Below are positions 47,238 to 60,300 of a DNA stretch of 64,000 nt, piece by piece. The DNA lies in assembly GCA_018398585.1 (NCBI GenBank), contig JAGTTD010000009.1, forward strand, positions 14,699,193 to 14,763,192, read 5' to 3'. The notes under the pieces are model-generated. The model had not been told where the DNA came from and did not search any database. It saw only the letters and a program-made list of their open reading frames with translations. Numbering within the stretch: position 1 is the stretch's first letter; every line of letters starts with the position of its first letter. The position numbers were made by a program, and so were the translations under genes. The stretch comes from Simmondsia chinensis. Taxonomy: Eukaryota > Streptophyta > Magnoliopsida > Caryophyllales > Simmondsiaceae.

Positions 47238-50200
47238 CGCCCCCTCAATCTGTGCGAGGGGGACCGACGTGCAGATTGGGTTTATGGAAGCAGAAGTAGC
47301 CAACCCTTTGGTGAATATGTCAGCAACCTGTTTGGTAGTAGGTGTGTACCGAACTTGGATATCACCCTTAACAACATTCTCACGAACATAATGGAAGTCA
47401 ACATCTACATGCTTGCTGCGATCATTAGAGATAGGATTGGCAGCCAGGTAGGTAGCAGAGACATTATCACAGTAGACAAGAATCGGGACAGTGTGGCGCA
47501 GACCTAAGTCACGCATAAGGTATCTGATCCAATCACATTCAGCAACAACCTTAGCTGCAACACGATATTCAGACTCAGTGTAATATTTAGCAACCGTGGG
47601 CTGCTTCTTCGCACGCCACGAGATGAGGTAAGGGCCGAGAAACAAAGCGAAGCCCGTGGTCGAGCGGCGAGTGTCAGGACAATCACCCCAATCAGCGTCA
47701 GCGTATGCTGTGACAAAGGTGCAAGACCCTGGGGCGATGGTAAGGCCATGATCGGGCTTGAGCTTAAGGTACCGTAGGATGCGTTTAACCATCTTCCAAT
47801 GGGAAGTAGTGGGAGAGTGCATAAACTTAGACACACGGTTAACTGCATATGCTATGTCTGGACAAGTCATGGTGAGGTACTGGAGGGCACCTACCGCACT
47901 ACGAAACTCGGTCGGATCGGGTAGGAGAGACCCATCAGTCACAGACAGCTGGACCTGAGCTGGTAAGGGAGTTTACACCGGTTTAGCCTCAAGCATGTCA
48001 TGCTTACTCGTCAGATCCAGGTTGTATTTGTGCTGAGAAAGAAACAGACCATGTTTGGTGAGTTTGGCCTCAATTCCGAGGAAGTAATGAAGGGGGGCCA
48101 AGATCTTTCATGGAAAACTGTGTGGAGAGAGAAGCAGTGAGCCGTGTGAGTACAGAGGAGTTAGAGCCAGTGAGGATAATATCGTCCACATACAAAAGCA
48201 GGACAACGATACTACTGGGGGAGCAGTGTATAAATAAGGAGGGATCAACCTTACTACAGCAGAACCCAAGACTATAGAGGAACGTACTAAACCTATGAAA
48301 CCAAGCTCGAGGGGCCTGTTTGAGGCCATAGAGAGCTTTTCGCAAGCGGCATACATGCGTCGGGTATTTGGGTGCACGAACCCCGGAGGTTGACGCATGT
48401 ATACCTCTTCTTTGAGAAAACCGTGTGAAAACACAGTTTTGACATCAAGTTGGCGAATGGACCACCTATGAGTCACAGTAAGAGGAAGAATGAACCTGAT
48501 GGTGGTGGGTTTGACAACAGGGCTAAAAGTCTCAAAGTAGTCAAGGCCGTCACGTTGATGGAAACCTTGAGCAACAAGGCGGGCCTTGAATCGATCAACA
48601 GAACCATCAGGTTTATACTTGACCTTATACTTCCAAGTGCTACCGGCCAAATTTTGAGAAGGGGACGCAGGAACTAGGTCCCATGTTTGGTTTTGAATGA
48701 GAGCATTGAACTCCTCAGCCATGGCTTCCTACCACTGAGGATTCTTAGTGGTCTGTGAAAAGCATGTTGGTTCCTACATGACAACCACAGAGCTAAGAGA
48801 CAATATGTGTTTGAACTTGCGTATCCCGTCCTTGAGGCAGGTGCGCATGGGGTGGACATTTGAGGTGGAGGGTACGGCAGTGGGGGTAGACTGATGCCCA
48901 GGTTGACCATCCAAGGAGGTCACAGTGGTGTCAGGGTGAGGAACCTGATGTGTGCCCCCGATGTTGTGGGGGGGCCCTGACTCCCGTGGGAACCGCGGTG
49001 TCGGGGCCACGCAACCCGGCCGAAGGTGGGGAGGGAAGGGAATCAATGGGGATCCGTGGTGGCGTGGGAGGGAGAGAACTCGAGCCCGAGACGTCCGGAA
49101 GCCGGGCAACAGTACTAGGTGCGGCCGTGGACATAGAGTAAGTCAAAATCGGACTCGGTAGGGGAACGTCCACAACCATCTGGATCGGCGGCTCATGCAA
49201 ACTAGACACGAGATCGGGATAAGGAAACAAATGCTCAACAAAATGGACATGATGACTAGTATAGACTCAACCAGTAGTGGGGTATAAACAGCGATACCCT
49301 TTGTAATGACCTACATACCCAATAAAGACGCAGGGGATAGATCGTGGGGCTAATTTAAGAGGGGTACGGGATGTGATGTTGGGGTAACATGCACACCCAA
49401 AAACCCGAAAGAAATTATAGTAAGGCGCCTTTTTAAACAGTTTTTCATAGGGAGAAAGGTTTTGTAAGTTTGGAGTAGGCAACCGATTTATAATATAACA
49501 AGCAGTGCAAGCAGTATCAGCCCAAAATTTAGGTAGAAGACACGCCTGAAAGAGTAGGGTCCGTACCATTTCACTTAAATGTTTATGCTTTCGTTCTATC
49601 ACCCCATTTTGTTGTGGGGTATCAGGACAAGAGAGGCGGAAGTGAATACCATGAGTTCGACAAAGGTTAGCCATGGACCTATTGTCAAACTCACGGCCTC
49701 CATCACTTTGAAAACATTTAATTTTGTCATTGAACTGGTTTTCGACAAAGACCATAAAATCAGTAAAGATGGAGTACACTTCGTCCTTCCTTTGCATCGG
49801 ATAAAGCCAGGTAAAGCGTGTATAATCATCAACAAATAATACATGATACCGAAAGGCAGATTCAGACACAACAGGCGATTGCCAAACATCCGAATGTATT
49901 AATTAGTAGTATGTAACACACGCAAAAATGGTAAACGACGCGACTTTCTTAGACAACATGCATGACAATGTTTTATTGAGCTAGCATTAGAAACATAAGA
50001 AATCAAAGAACGGGTACGTAAAGTATCCAAAACAGAATTTCCTAAGTGACCCAAGCGCCTGTGCCAGAGTTCAGCCGGGATGGTCTGTGCTATGAGTCCA
50101 GTAGGGTGCAGAGAAAACCCAAAAAGGGGTCCTTCACTGCGTATCTTGAGGAGGGGCGTCCCCGTAGCCTTGTCCTTGACACAAAAGGAAGAAGAGTCAA

Positions 50201-51490
50201 ACTCCACAACACAATTATTATTCCGACACAACTGTTTAACAGACAATAGGTTGTATGTAAGACCAAGAACCAACATATCATTAGGAAGTAACAGGTCACG
50301 AGAATTAGTGCAAATTTTTGAAAAACCAACACGAGTGACTGGTAGCAGGGACCCATTGCCAACTTGAATTAATTTTGAACCACGATAAACAGTGTGTTTA
50401 GATAGAATACCTGCGTTAGACGTCATATGGTTAGACGCCCCGAAGTCAGGGTACCATGTAGGATCAGCAAAATCACTAATAGACATGGCCGATAGAGATT
50501 GGGAGAGATCAGAATTAACATAGCGGTGAGGACAGAGAGAGGCAGCATGACCTGCTTGATGACAAATCTGACAGACCAATGGACCGGCACCGAGTATACC
50601 GTCATGAGGCTGACGAGAATGCTTACCTGAGTTGCGACCCCAAGTTTGTTGATGCGGAGGGAGACCACCGGTGGGAACCATACCTGTACCAGGAGGTTGT
50701 TGCGGTTGACCGTGCGACCCACCACGACCCCCAGAGTTCCCATTGCGATTGTTGTTGGGTCCCCGGCCCTTACGTCCACGTCCACGGCGGCCCCGACCCG
50801 AGCCGGAGGAGTCCGCGAGAGGAGGAGCAGCTGAGAGTGCATGGCCGTGATCTGTAGAGGACCGAGCGCGAATGCGAGCAAGAGCAACCTCTTCATCTAA
50901 CATTGCAGTCTTGAGTTGTTCAAAAGAGAGATCACGAGACGATTGACGGGTGAAAGTGTTGAAGGAGGCATACTCCGGAGGGAGACCGAAGAGAGTGTAA
51001 TGGAGGAGCTCACGGTTAGAGACAGGTGAGTCTATGGCGGCCAGGTCATCGGTTATGGTTTTGAGTTCAGTGAGGTAGGTGGTCATGGATTTATTTTCTT
51101 TACGTAAGGTGACGAGTAGAGAGCGAAAGTCGAACTCCTTAGCAAGGGAGTGATCACGAAAGTGTTTTGCTAGGGCGGTCCACATGGCTTGGGATGTAGG
51201 GTGGTGAATGACATCATTTAGGACCGCGCGAGCGAGAGAGGCAGAACGATATGCCCTAATGCTTTGATCTATACAAGACCATGTTATAGCGTCAGGGTTG
51301 GGGATATATTGGCTCGTGGGTGTTGTAATTTGGTCAGGGGGACACGGGTGTGAGCCATCGACAAAGCCCATAAGTCGATGGGCACGGAGAACCATGGAGG
51401 CTTGTTCCCGCCATGTGCTATAATCGATCGGGGTTTCTAGTTTAATAGTAACCAGACTTGTAATAGAGAAGGGAGGAAGGGGAGTCACAT

Positions 51491-51524
<34 letters not shown>

Positions 51525-51858
51525 CGCCGATAGGGACGACGCACCAGCCATGAGGTTGGACGAGTGATTGGAAAAATTAAAGGAGGGTAAGGGAAGACCA
51601 ATACTATACCCGGAGGAGGAAGCACCGATATTAGTGGATGACAGAGTCTGATCGGCATGAGAGGAGGAGACAGTGCGGAGCGAGAACCCGTGGCTGAACC
51701 CGGAAGAGAGAGGGGCCGACATAGGGGCGGCCGGCAGCAGGGGTCCGGGCGGAGGCTGGGCGAGGGAGGTCGGCAGCCGAACGGTAGCTATTGGTGGCAG
51801 TGACAGGGGGGAAGGTGTCAACACTGGAGAGAAGAGAAGAGGAGGAGGTAGCAACCAT
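47232..51858 (-). pseudogene. gag-pol of copia element 3 (few lesions)
   Basis: Reading leftwards: leader/gag start around 51858 (start uncertain, frame changes before 51500); a 29-base G run at 51493-51521; gag core 51488-50900; basic Gly/Arg region near 50800-50720; CCHC knuckle CQICHQAGHAASLC near 50575-50530; protease with DFGAS instead of DSGAS near 50448; gag-pre-integrase HRRLGHLGN and KHCHACC near 50060-49950; a stop at 49899 where 13 nt are missing relative to copia element 2; integrase with FQSDGGREFDN and IERKH, 49870-49300; reverse transcriptase 48720-48080 with [10 protein letters not shown] near 48190; RNase H 47900-47260 ending in TTKQVADIFTKGLA. The final TAG at 47232-47234 is part of the LTR. 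Confidence 0.9.
51493..51521. repeat. 29-base G homopolymer
   Basis: Twenty-nine consecutive G lie inside the gag region of copia element 3 (poly-C in the sense strand). Copia element 2 has only six G at the corresponding site. The run marks the left edge of the 1.18 kb triplication. Confidence 0.95.
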
Positions 51859-52171
51859 GGGGTTCGACACAGTGGTGGCCAGCGAACAGTAGTGACCGGC
51901 GACTTGGGCTAAAGGACGACGAGCGAGGGTTCGACACGAACAATGGCAGCCGGAGCGACGATGGGCGACGGCGATCCTCGGCCGGGAATGGTGGAAGAGA
52001 TGCGGCGGGACCAAGTGGGAAGAGAGGGGAGGTCGCCGGTGGCCGCAGGTGGGGGTTAGGTGGCGGCTGGGTTTGGGGGTTAGGGTTAGGGTTTCGTGGG
52101 TTAGGGGTGACTGTTCGTGTCCCCTATTTCCCTTTTTTTTTTTAGGAGAAGTGATTAATTTTTTAGGGTTT

Positions 52172-52188
52172 GGTATGCTCTGATACCA
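52172..52188 (-). other. Primer-binding site of copia element 3
   Basis: On the minus strand TGGTATCAGAGCATACC follows the LTR end directly, complementary to initiator tRNA-Met over the first 12 bases. Extra copies exist at 53354-53370 and 54534-54550 in the duplicated units. Confidence 0.9.
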
Positions 52189-52342
52189 TGTGAGAATAGG
52201 AGTTCTGGAGCGTACCCAATAGGGTTGCTGAGGCATATATTTATAGTAAAGAGTACAGGAATAATATCAGAATAATATCAGAATAATTTTGGGATAATAT
52301 CAGAATAATATCAGAATAAAATCAATATAATATATCCTAATA
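52189..52342 (-). repeat. 5' LTR of copia element 3
   Basis: It is 154 bp and contains tandem AATAATATCAG units; 11 bp more than the 3' LTR. Confidence 0.92.
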
Positions 52343-55058
52343 CTTCTAATGCCTTTTTTTTTTTTTTAAGTTTTAAGTTGCAAATCATTAATTTCAAGGA
52401 AAATTTCAAATATTAGAAATTTAATAACATCACTCATAACTACTTTTTAGTATTAGCAAGTAATATACCATAGTAATGACTCTAAAAAATATGTGGAAAA
52501 AGAGAGAACTTTATAAATATATTAAAAACGTATACAAAATATATAAGATATACATTAGTTTATATAGCGGATAACCAATACGGGCCCTCTAGCAAAGACC
52601 ATTCGTGTGGCGTAAGGGTGCGAATTCAAGGTGTATGTCTCAATTTGTATTGCAGATAATTGGCCTTTTATTTCAATTTCTTTAACTTTCGACATAAGGG
52701 GTTACGCCGATAGGGACGACGCACCAGCCATGAGGTTGGACGAGTGATTGGAAAAATTAAAGGAGGGTAAGGGAAGACCAATACTGTACCCGGAGGAGGA
52801 AGCACCGATATTAGTGGATGACAGAGTCTGATCGGCATGAGAGGAGGAGACAGTGCGGAGCGAGAACCCGTGGCTGAACCCGGAAGAGAGAGGGGCCGAC
52901 ATAGGGGCGGCCGGCAGCAGGGGTCCGGGCGGAGGCTGGGCGAGGGAGGTCGGCAGCCGAACGGCAGCTATTGGTGGCAGTGACAGGGGGGAAGGCGTCA
53001 ACACTGGAGAGAAGAGAAGAGGAGGAGGTAGCAACCATGGGGTTCGACACAGTGGTGGCCAGCGAACAGTAGTGACCGGCGACTTGGGCTAAAGGACGAC
53101 GAGCGAGGGTTCGACACGAACAATGGCAGCCGGAGCGACGACGGGCGACGGCGATCCTCGGCCGGGAATGGTGGAAGAGATGCGGCGGGACCAAGTGGGA
53201 AGAGAGGGGAGGTCGCCGGTGGCCGCAGGTGGGGGTTAGGTGGCGGCTGGGTTTGGGGGTTAGGGTTAGGGTTTCGTGGGTTAGGGGTGACTGTTCGTGT
53301 CCCCTATTTCCCTTTTTTTTTTTTTAGGAGAAGTGATTAATTTTTTAGGGTTTGGTATGCTCTGATACCATGTGAGAATAGGAGTTCTGGAGCGTACCCA
53401 ATAGGGTTGCTGTGGCATATATTTATAGTAAAGAGTACAGGAATAATATCAGAATAATATCAGAATAATTTTGGGATAATATCAGAATAATATCAAAATA
53501 AAATCAATATAATATATCCTAATACTTCTAATGCCTTTTTTTTTTTTTTAAGTTTTAAGTTGCAAATCATTAATTTCAAGGAAAATTTCAAATATTAGAA
53601 ATTTAATAACATCACTCATAACTACTTTTTAGTATTAGCAAGTAATACACCATAGTAATGACTCTAAAAAATATGTGGAAAAAGAGAGAACTTTATAAAT
53701 ATATTAAAAACGTATACAAAATATATAAGATATACATTAGTTTATATAGCGGATAACCAATACGGGCCCTCTAGCAAAGACCATTCGTGTGGCGTAAGGG
53801 TGCGAATTCAAGGTGTATGTCTCAATTTGTATTGCAGATAATTGGCCTTTTATTTCAATTTCTTTAACTTTCGACATAAGGGGTTACGCCGATAGGGACG
53901 ACGCACCAGCCATGAGGTTGGACGAGTGATTGGAAAAATTAAAGGAGGGTAAGGGAAGACCAATACTGTACCCGGAGGAGGAAGCACCGATATTAGTGGA
54001 TGACAGAGTCTGATCGGCATGAGAGGAGGAGACAGTGCGGAGCGAGAACCCGTGGCTGAACCCGGAAGAGAGAGGGGCCGACATAGGGGCGGCCGGCAGC
54101 AGGGGTCCGGGCGGAGGCTGGGCGAGGGAGGTCGGCAGCCGAACGGCAGCTATTGGTGGCAGTGACAGGGGGGAAGGCGTCAACACTGGAGAGAAGAGAA
54201 GAGGAGGAGGTAGCAACCATGGGGTTCGACACAGTGGTGGCCAGCGAACAGTAGTGACCGGCGACTTGGGCTAAAGGACGACGAGCGAGGGTTCGACACG
54301 AACAATGGCAGCCGGAGCGACGACGGGCGACGGCGATCCTCGGCCGGGAATGGTGGAAGAGATGCGGCAGGACCAAGTGGGAAGAGAGGGGAGGTCGCCG
54401 GTGGCCGCAGGTGGGGATTAGGTGGCGGCTGGGTTTGGGGGTTAGGGTTAGGGTTTCGTGGGTTAGGGGTGACTGTTCGTGTCCCCTATTTCCCTTTTTT
54501 TTTTTAGGAGAAGTGATTAATTTTTTAGGGTTTGGTATGCTCTGATACCATGTGAGAATAGGAGTTCTGGAGCGTACCCAATAGGGTTGCTGAGGCATAT
54601 ATTTATAGTAAAGAGTACAGGAATAATATCAGAATAATATCAGAATAATTTTGGGATAATATCAGAATAATATCAGAATAAAATCAATATAATATATCCT
54701 AATACTTCTAATGCCTTTTTTTTTTTTTAAGTTTTAAGTTGCAAATCATTAATTTCAAGGAAAATTTCAAATATTAGAAATTTAATAACATCACTCATAA
54801 CTACTTTTTAGTATTAGTAAGTAATATACCATAGTAATGACTCTAAAAAATATGTGGAAAAAGAGAGAACTTTATAAATATATTAAAAACGTATACAAAA
54901 TATATAAGATATACATTAGTTTATATAGCGGATAACCAATACGGGCCCTCTAGCAAAGACCATTCGTGTGGCGTAAGGGTGCGAATTCAAGGTGTATGTC
55001 TCAATTTGTATTGCAGATAATTGGCCTTTTATTTCAATTTCTTTAATTTTCGACATAA

Positions 55059-55234
55059 TTTTTATGAGTGTTTATGGAAGAAAATAGTATAAATATTGAA
55101 AGGAAACTATCACTTAGTCATCTTGAGTTTTGAACATTTATCACCTATTATATACAATAAAATATCCTGAGGTTTCAATTTTTTTATCAATTAGATACCT
55201 TATGTTGGAATTTAATGAATTTTTGTATAAATCT
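55059..55234. repeat. R unit fragment after the triplication
   Basis: It starts TTTTTATGAGTGTTTATGG and matches R units up to AATCTTACTAA, where the left inverted arm begins. It is probably the far side of the R unit that H3 entered. Confidence 0.8.
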
Positions 55235-57399
55235 TACTAATCTATCTATATATTTAATTCTAAGTTGATAACTACACCTTCCTCCCTAAAATCTCTCATT
55301 CCCTCATTCTCAATATTTTAACCACTCATAATTTTTAATCCCAAAAAAATTAAATTCCAGAATTCTTTAAATTGAAAGCAATATAAAGACCATCTTCTAA
55401 AATGGTAAAATAACTGTCAGACCATTAATGCCACAACATCCCACTTCTTCCATTGTGCAGTTACAAAATTCCATTTAACTCCAAAATTTTACAAAATAAA
55501 AATATAAGAATTATTTCTACTCTCGACAAATCTAGAGCAATAAAGAATTCTCATTATCCACACATAAGAATTCCATATTCACATTTCCAAAAATATTTGA
55601 TCTCATCATGTTTATTTTTCGCCCTAATCATCTCGGTCTTATGCAAATTTAAGGTGTGTAATTAATCTATTTTCTTTGTAAGTTCTTTTGGTACTAGATT
55701 GCTCAAAATTTTTTGGTACAATTAGTTTTTGGCATTTATTTAATTGTTCACCGAATTAGCACATAACCAAATTTTATGTGTACTTATGACTGAAAATTAT
55801 AACCAATAAGAGAAACTAAGTTGTGATGCCGGAATCTCACCACAATTGTTATAATCTAGATAGTTTATCTAAATCTATATCTATGCTATTTATTAAGTAC
55901 AAGTTGTTACTTCTTCCCCCTCCCTCGAATCTCAAGGTTTGAAAGTAACTTCATAAGCAACCATATGTAACTCTCTCACCACTCTTTCCATATTACAATA
56001 TCCATTCAAAATTATACATAACCATCGGTCAACATTGGCGTTTGATGGTAAATTAAGCTGAATTTTACAAAATGCATTTTGTTTTTCAAAAATATTGCGA
56101 TGATCATATATATATATATTTCTATTCTAAATTAAAGGAACTCAAATTTTATGGCTCTCTTACTCTCCACTTTCTCTATCTCTATCAAATTATTAGATGG
56201 GTCAATCGAAGTTCAAATTATTTTAGATATCTCCTATTTGCGAGTGTACGTGATTTAGAGACGCAGTCTATTTAGCCTTGGAGAGTTTTGCTACTAAGGT
56301 CTTTGCAAGATGACATTGTTAGAGAGGAGAAATCAACCCTCTAGAATAGTTATTTGCATGTCAAATATACGATAATTTTTATTAAATTTTACTTACTTTA
56401 TTTATTATGTTTGGTTGATCATGTTAGTTGGTTTTATTTTTACTAAATAATTAAACGCACATATACGAAAAGGAAAAATAAGATTTGTAAAATTTTCACA
56501 TAAAACTATTTCAACTTATAATCTACACATATGAATGATATTAATATAATATTAAGATAGCAAACTAAATGATATTACGTACTGCACTAAATTTTTAAAT
56601 ATTCGAATATAACGCCTGACATAAAAATTTATAATTTATCTATCTTATTATCTTTATTTATCTATCTATTCTATATATTTAAGGCGAAGTCTCCCTCTCC
56701 CAAAACAAAGAAATACCCCATTCCAATCATCTCATCAATACGCAGAAAGTGCTGCCGTTTTGTATAACCAGCCCCACCCACGACTCTTTATAACAATTGT
56801 GGTGAGATTCCGGCATGACAACTTAGTTTCTCTTATTGGTTATAATTTTAAGTCATAAGTACACATAAAATTTGGTTATGTGCTAATTCGGTAAGCAATT
56901 AAATAAATGCCAATAACTAATTGTACCAAAAAATTTTGAGCAATATAGTACAAAAAGAAATTACAAAGATAATAGATTAATTACGCACCTTAAATTTGCA
57001 TAAGACCGAGATGATTAGGGCAAAAAATAAACATGATGGGATCAAATATTTTTGCAAATGTGAATACGGAATTTCTATGTGTGGATAATGAGAATTCTTT
57101 ATTGCTCTAGATTTGTCGAGAGTAGAAATAATTCTTACTTTTTGATTTTGTAAAATTTTGGAGTTAAATGGAATTTTGTAACTGCACAATGGAAGAAGTG
57201 CGGTGTTGTGGCATTAATGGTCGATAGTTATTTTACCAATTTAGAAGATGGTCTTTATATTGCTTTCAATTTAAAGAATTCTGGCATTTAATTTTTTTGG
57301 GATTAAAAATTATGACTGGTTAAAATATTGAGAATGAGGGAATGAGAGATTTTAGGGGTGAAGTGGTAGTATCAACTTAGAATTAAATGTATAGATAGA
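55235..57399. repeat. Inverted repeat: two 615 bp arms, 0.93 kb spacer
   Basis: The left arm 55235-55852 and right arm 56787-57399 are reverse complements at high identity. Both outer ends begin TCTATCTATA.ATTTAATTC and both inner ends share CACAATTGTTATAA. Either this is one foldback element, or two copies of a roughly 615 bp element in opposite orientation; the TC start and a CTAG after the left inner end (55854) are compatible with Helitron-like termini. Related short frames in both arms are mirror images, not genes. No target duplication is found. Confidence 0.82.
55853..56786. other. Spacer between inverted arms, with Helitron-type 5' ends
   Basis: It is AT-rich with no gene. TCTATTCTATATATTTAAGG at 56665, followed by CGAAGTCTCCC and preceded by A, resembles a plant Helitron 5' terminus on the plus strand. 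A second TCTATATCTATGC start lies near 55872. Confidence 0.5.
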
Positions 57400-60300
57400 C
57401 TAGTGTGATCCCATGCTACATACGGGGCCATTTATGTTTAAAAATATTCTTTTGATGTATTATCAAGTTCAATTTTTGTAATGGTGTCTTTATTTTATTT
57501 ATACTCCTATTTTTAAAATTTATTTGTAATTTTTTCTTTTAGATTACGGAATGAATATATTATTTTATTTTTTGTTATAAAGTGTATCTTATATGAGATT
57601 GAATGATTTATTTTAGATTTACACTAGCCATTTCCCATACGATGTACGGATGTTTTTTATATTTTATATAATATACTTATGAAGTGTATTACTCTCTACA
57701 AAATTCTTTTAGTATACTCCAGTTTTATGTGAAATCATATTTTATACGCCAGGAACAACAAAAATATTTTTAGGATTTTAAGTCCACTTCTTTCCCCTAG
57801 CTTATGCAGCCATAGTTAATAGTACCATTCATGAGATTATTTTAAGCATAATGTTTATACTTTGAAAGTTTTAACCTTACATGTAATAATTTTTTTATTA
57901 TTATTATTTTAAGCATGGAATGACAGCGTATTATATGAATTTATGTAAATTGCACCAATTGCTAAATAGTGTGCTCAAGAGAAGTACTTTGCGATAAATA
58001 ATCGGATAGATTTTTTATTGTTATAATTTTTTTCAGTTTAATCCTTTTTTTTATATTTTATTTTCCTAAGGTAGGTGGGATGTGTATAATTTTTATTAAA
58101 ATAATATGTGCTATTTTTTGTTTAGTTCTACTAATTTATATTATGTCAATTTAGTCATTTTATTAAATTCCAATTGAGTTATTGACATAATTATTAAGGG
58201 CAAGTAATTTTATTATGAGCATCAGATTGACACAATATCAATTTTATATGGAATAAATTGAAACAAATAAAAGTATAAAATTTTGATTGACACTTATTTA
58301 TTTGAAAAGTTAGTTCTTATACCCTACATAAAATATTAGTGTATAATATAAGGGTTTCATCATTTGATTCTTTGTGGGGTATAATCTATCTAAATATATT
58401 CACTAATGTCTTACTATTAATAAATTTATGGAGAGAGGATTTTTGTAATTGTTATATTTAATGTAATTACAATATGAAACACTGTAGGGTATAAATGGTT
58501 CGAGACCTTATTTACTTAATTATTTTTAGAAGAATACAGTAAGACACACATATTAGTGCACAAATAATTCAAGACTTATTTTTTTACTTATTTGAAAAAT
58601 ATTTATTGAATTATAGTCTATTGTATGGCATAGAAAATTTTCAAAAAATTTCATATCAAGATTAATTATATTTTACCCTCTCCACCATGTATTGTGAAAT
58701 CTTAATGGGAACAACAAATGATTCAACCACCCAAAATTTAGAACATAGAGATATAAAAATGTAGGATTAATTGCATTTTTAACTACATACCATTGGTCTA
58801 ACATAATAGTCCAATGAAATTGAAACCCCTAACCTTGGTCCGCCTTGGTCGCCATGGTTCAAGTTTTTTCTCCTCAAGTTTGTCTTCTCTTGAATTCACA
58901 AAGCAGACCCACCTAGATGAACGCCGGCCACCAACAATGGCTGTTTGCTGCCTGCATTCTTAAGTTGAGATATATGTCCATACCCTACAATTGTCACATA
59001 TAACAGATCAATTACCCACTTCAAATCCATCTATGGTTATCAAAATTTGATGATTTTGAATTTGTATGGAAAGTTTTTAAAACTGCAATTAAACTATTTG
59101 TAGTGTTTCGTAGATTTAATTCTTAATTTTCTTTTATGTAGGCAGTTTTATAGTGTATTTTTTTAAATTCTGGCAGTTTTTGAAAACATATTTGGAGTGG
59201 TGGGAAGTTGTGGATGTAATCCATGATCTTTAGGTAGTTTAATTGATTTTTTTTTAAATAATTTTTTCCAATTTTTTTTCATTTTTTATGCAGTTACTTT
59301 CTTAATTTATGGTTTTCATTTTTTAATTTTATGCATATCTCTCATTTGCCACGGATTGAAAATTGGACGTTAGGGAGAGAGTGTGGCACTTCTCCATAAA
59401 GAATTAGATAGATTGATTATTTTTAATATTTTTTCTGAATTAATTTTCCATTTCTTAGTTTTTTTTTTTAAATTTATTTATTTTTATTAATTGGTTCATT
59501 AAATCATATTAGAAGGTAAGTGCAAATTTTATCAAACTTTGAAGCCGTTGATTAGTCAAATTTTATCAAAAGATATTTGCTTGTTGGTTCATATTGGTTG
59601 AAAGACTCAGAGTTCTTGAGTTTCGTTAATGTCTATTGTCATTTTGTAAGTTTTTGGGTTTTCAATAATAGTCGTATAATTTTTCTTTTAGGTCTCATTT
59701 TGTAGATATTTAATTGTATTTTTTAAAAGTATTTATATCTCTTCAAAACCAATAGATTGCGTAAAAATTTTCTTGAAACTATAGTTATTTTGATTATGTT
59801 TGTTTGTAGTTTAAAATTTAGTATTGATGGAAGGGAAAGAGAAAATTTAAGGCAACAAAGATTATGCCTTTTCTCTAGCAGTTACTTTCGTGAATTAAAG
59901 TGTTTTGTTGAATCCTATAAGTAATAATTCATTGAATTTTAAATAGAAATGAGAGGACAATTATATATCGACTAATATATAAGTGAAGGCTATGAATAGT
60001 CAATATTATAATGGAGTTCTGTTCCCATCAAATCTCTCCCTATTTAAATCCATAATTTCATAATGTTTGGTTTATCCATCGTACAATAAAAATTAGGAGT
60101 AATCATTAATACAATATAAAAGAATTTTAGTGCAATTTCATACCGAAAATACTAAATTCAAGCAAGTAGTAAATAATATAAATATGAAAATTGAATAATC
60201 CATGAGTAACTGACCTCAATTGTTGAAGAGCCTCGAAATAATCAGATATACGGAGAAATTACATAAAGAAGATTGGATTGATTGAATCATAATCTAAGAA

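Larger units (their letters stand above)
47095..52342 (-). mobile_element. Ty1/copia element 3, best-preserved family member
   Basis: It is 5,248 bp with a 3' LTR at 47095-47237, a 5' LTR at 52189-52342 and a target duplication CTTCT at 47090-47094 and 52343-52347. The empty site AAATTCTTCTAATGCC is readable from the H1 copy near 29641. Primer site and polypurine tract are present. The LTRs differ by roughly 7 substitutions plus an 11 bp unit, so insertion is not recent. This copy serves as the reference for elements 1 and 2. Confidence 0.94.
45972..52697 (-). mobile_element. Helitron-like repeat H3, split by copia element 3
   Basis: H3 is 45972-47094 plus 52343-52697. The minus-strand 3' side has the hairpin in decayed form (CCCCGTACATAGCACTGG). 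An internal direct duplication is present: sequence from TTATATGAGATTGAAAG (about 46149) restarts at about 46691. The far end is TCGACATAA. It interrupts R copy 6. Confidence 0.6.
51518..55058. repeat. Three tandem 1.18 kb units (copia 5' end plus H3 flank)
   Basis: Units are 51518-52697, 52698-53879 and 53880-55058. Each runs from GGGGTTACGCCG (copia gag start), through the leader, primer site and 5' LTR, the TSD CTTCT and the end of H3 (TCGACATAA). Copies are nearly identical; units 2 and 3 share several bases (C where unit 1 has T) and are closest. LTR copies lie at 52189-52342, 53371-53524 and 54551-54704. Confidence 0.93.

Noticed and set aside
52080..52098. Plant telomere-like repeats (TTAGGG run near 52078-52095)
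   Set aside because: Only two or three TTAGGGT-like units occur, within the copia leader, and they recur in the duplicated units; it is leader sequence.
52702..54216. Repeated 110-residue Pro/Ser-rich ORFs as a gene family
   Set aside because: They are three copies of the same gag N-terminal piece created by the 1.18 kb triplication.
55453..57189. Two related 70-residue ORFs in opposite orientation
   Set aside because: They lie at mirror positions in the inverted arms; similarity reflects DNA duplication, with no coding evidence.
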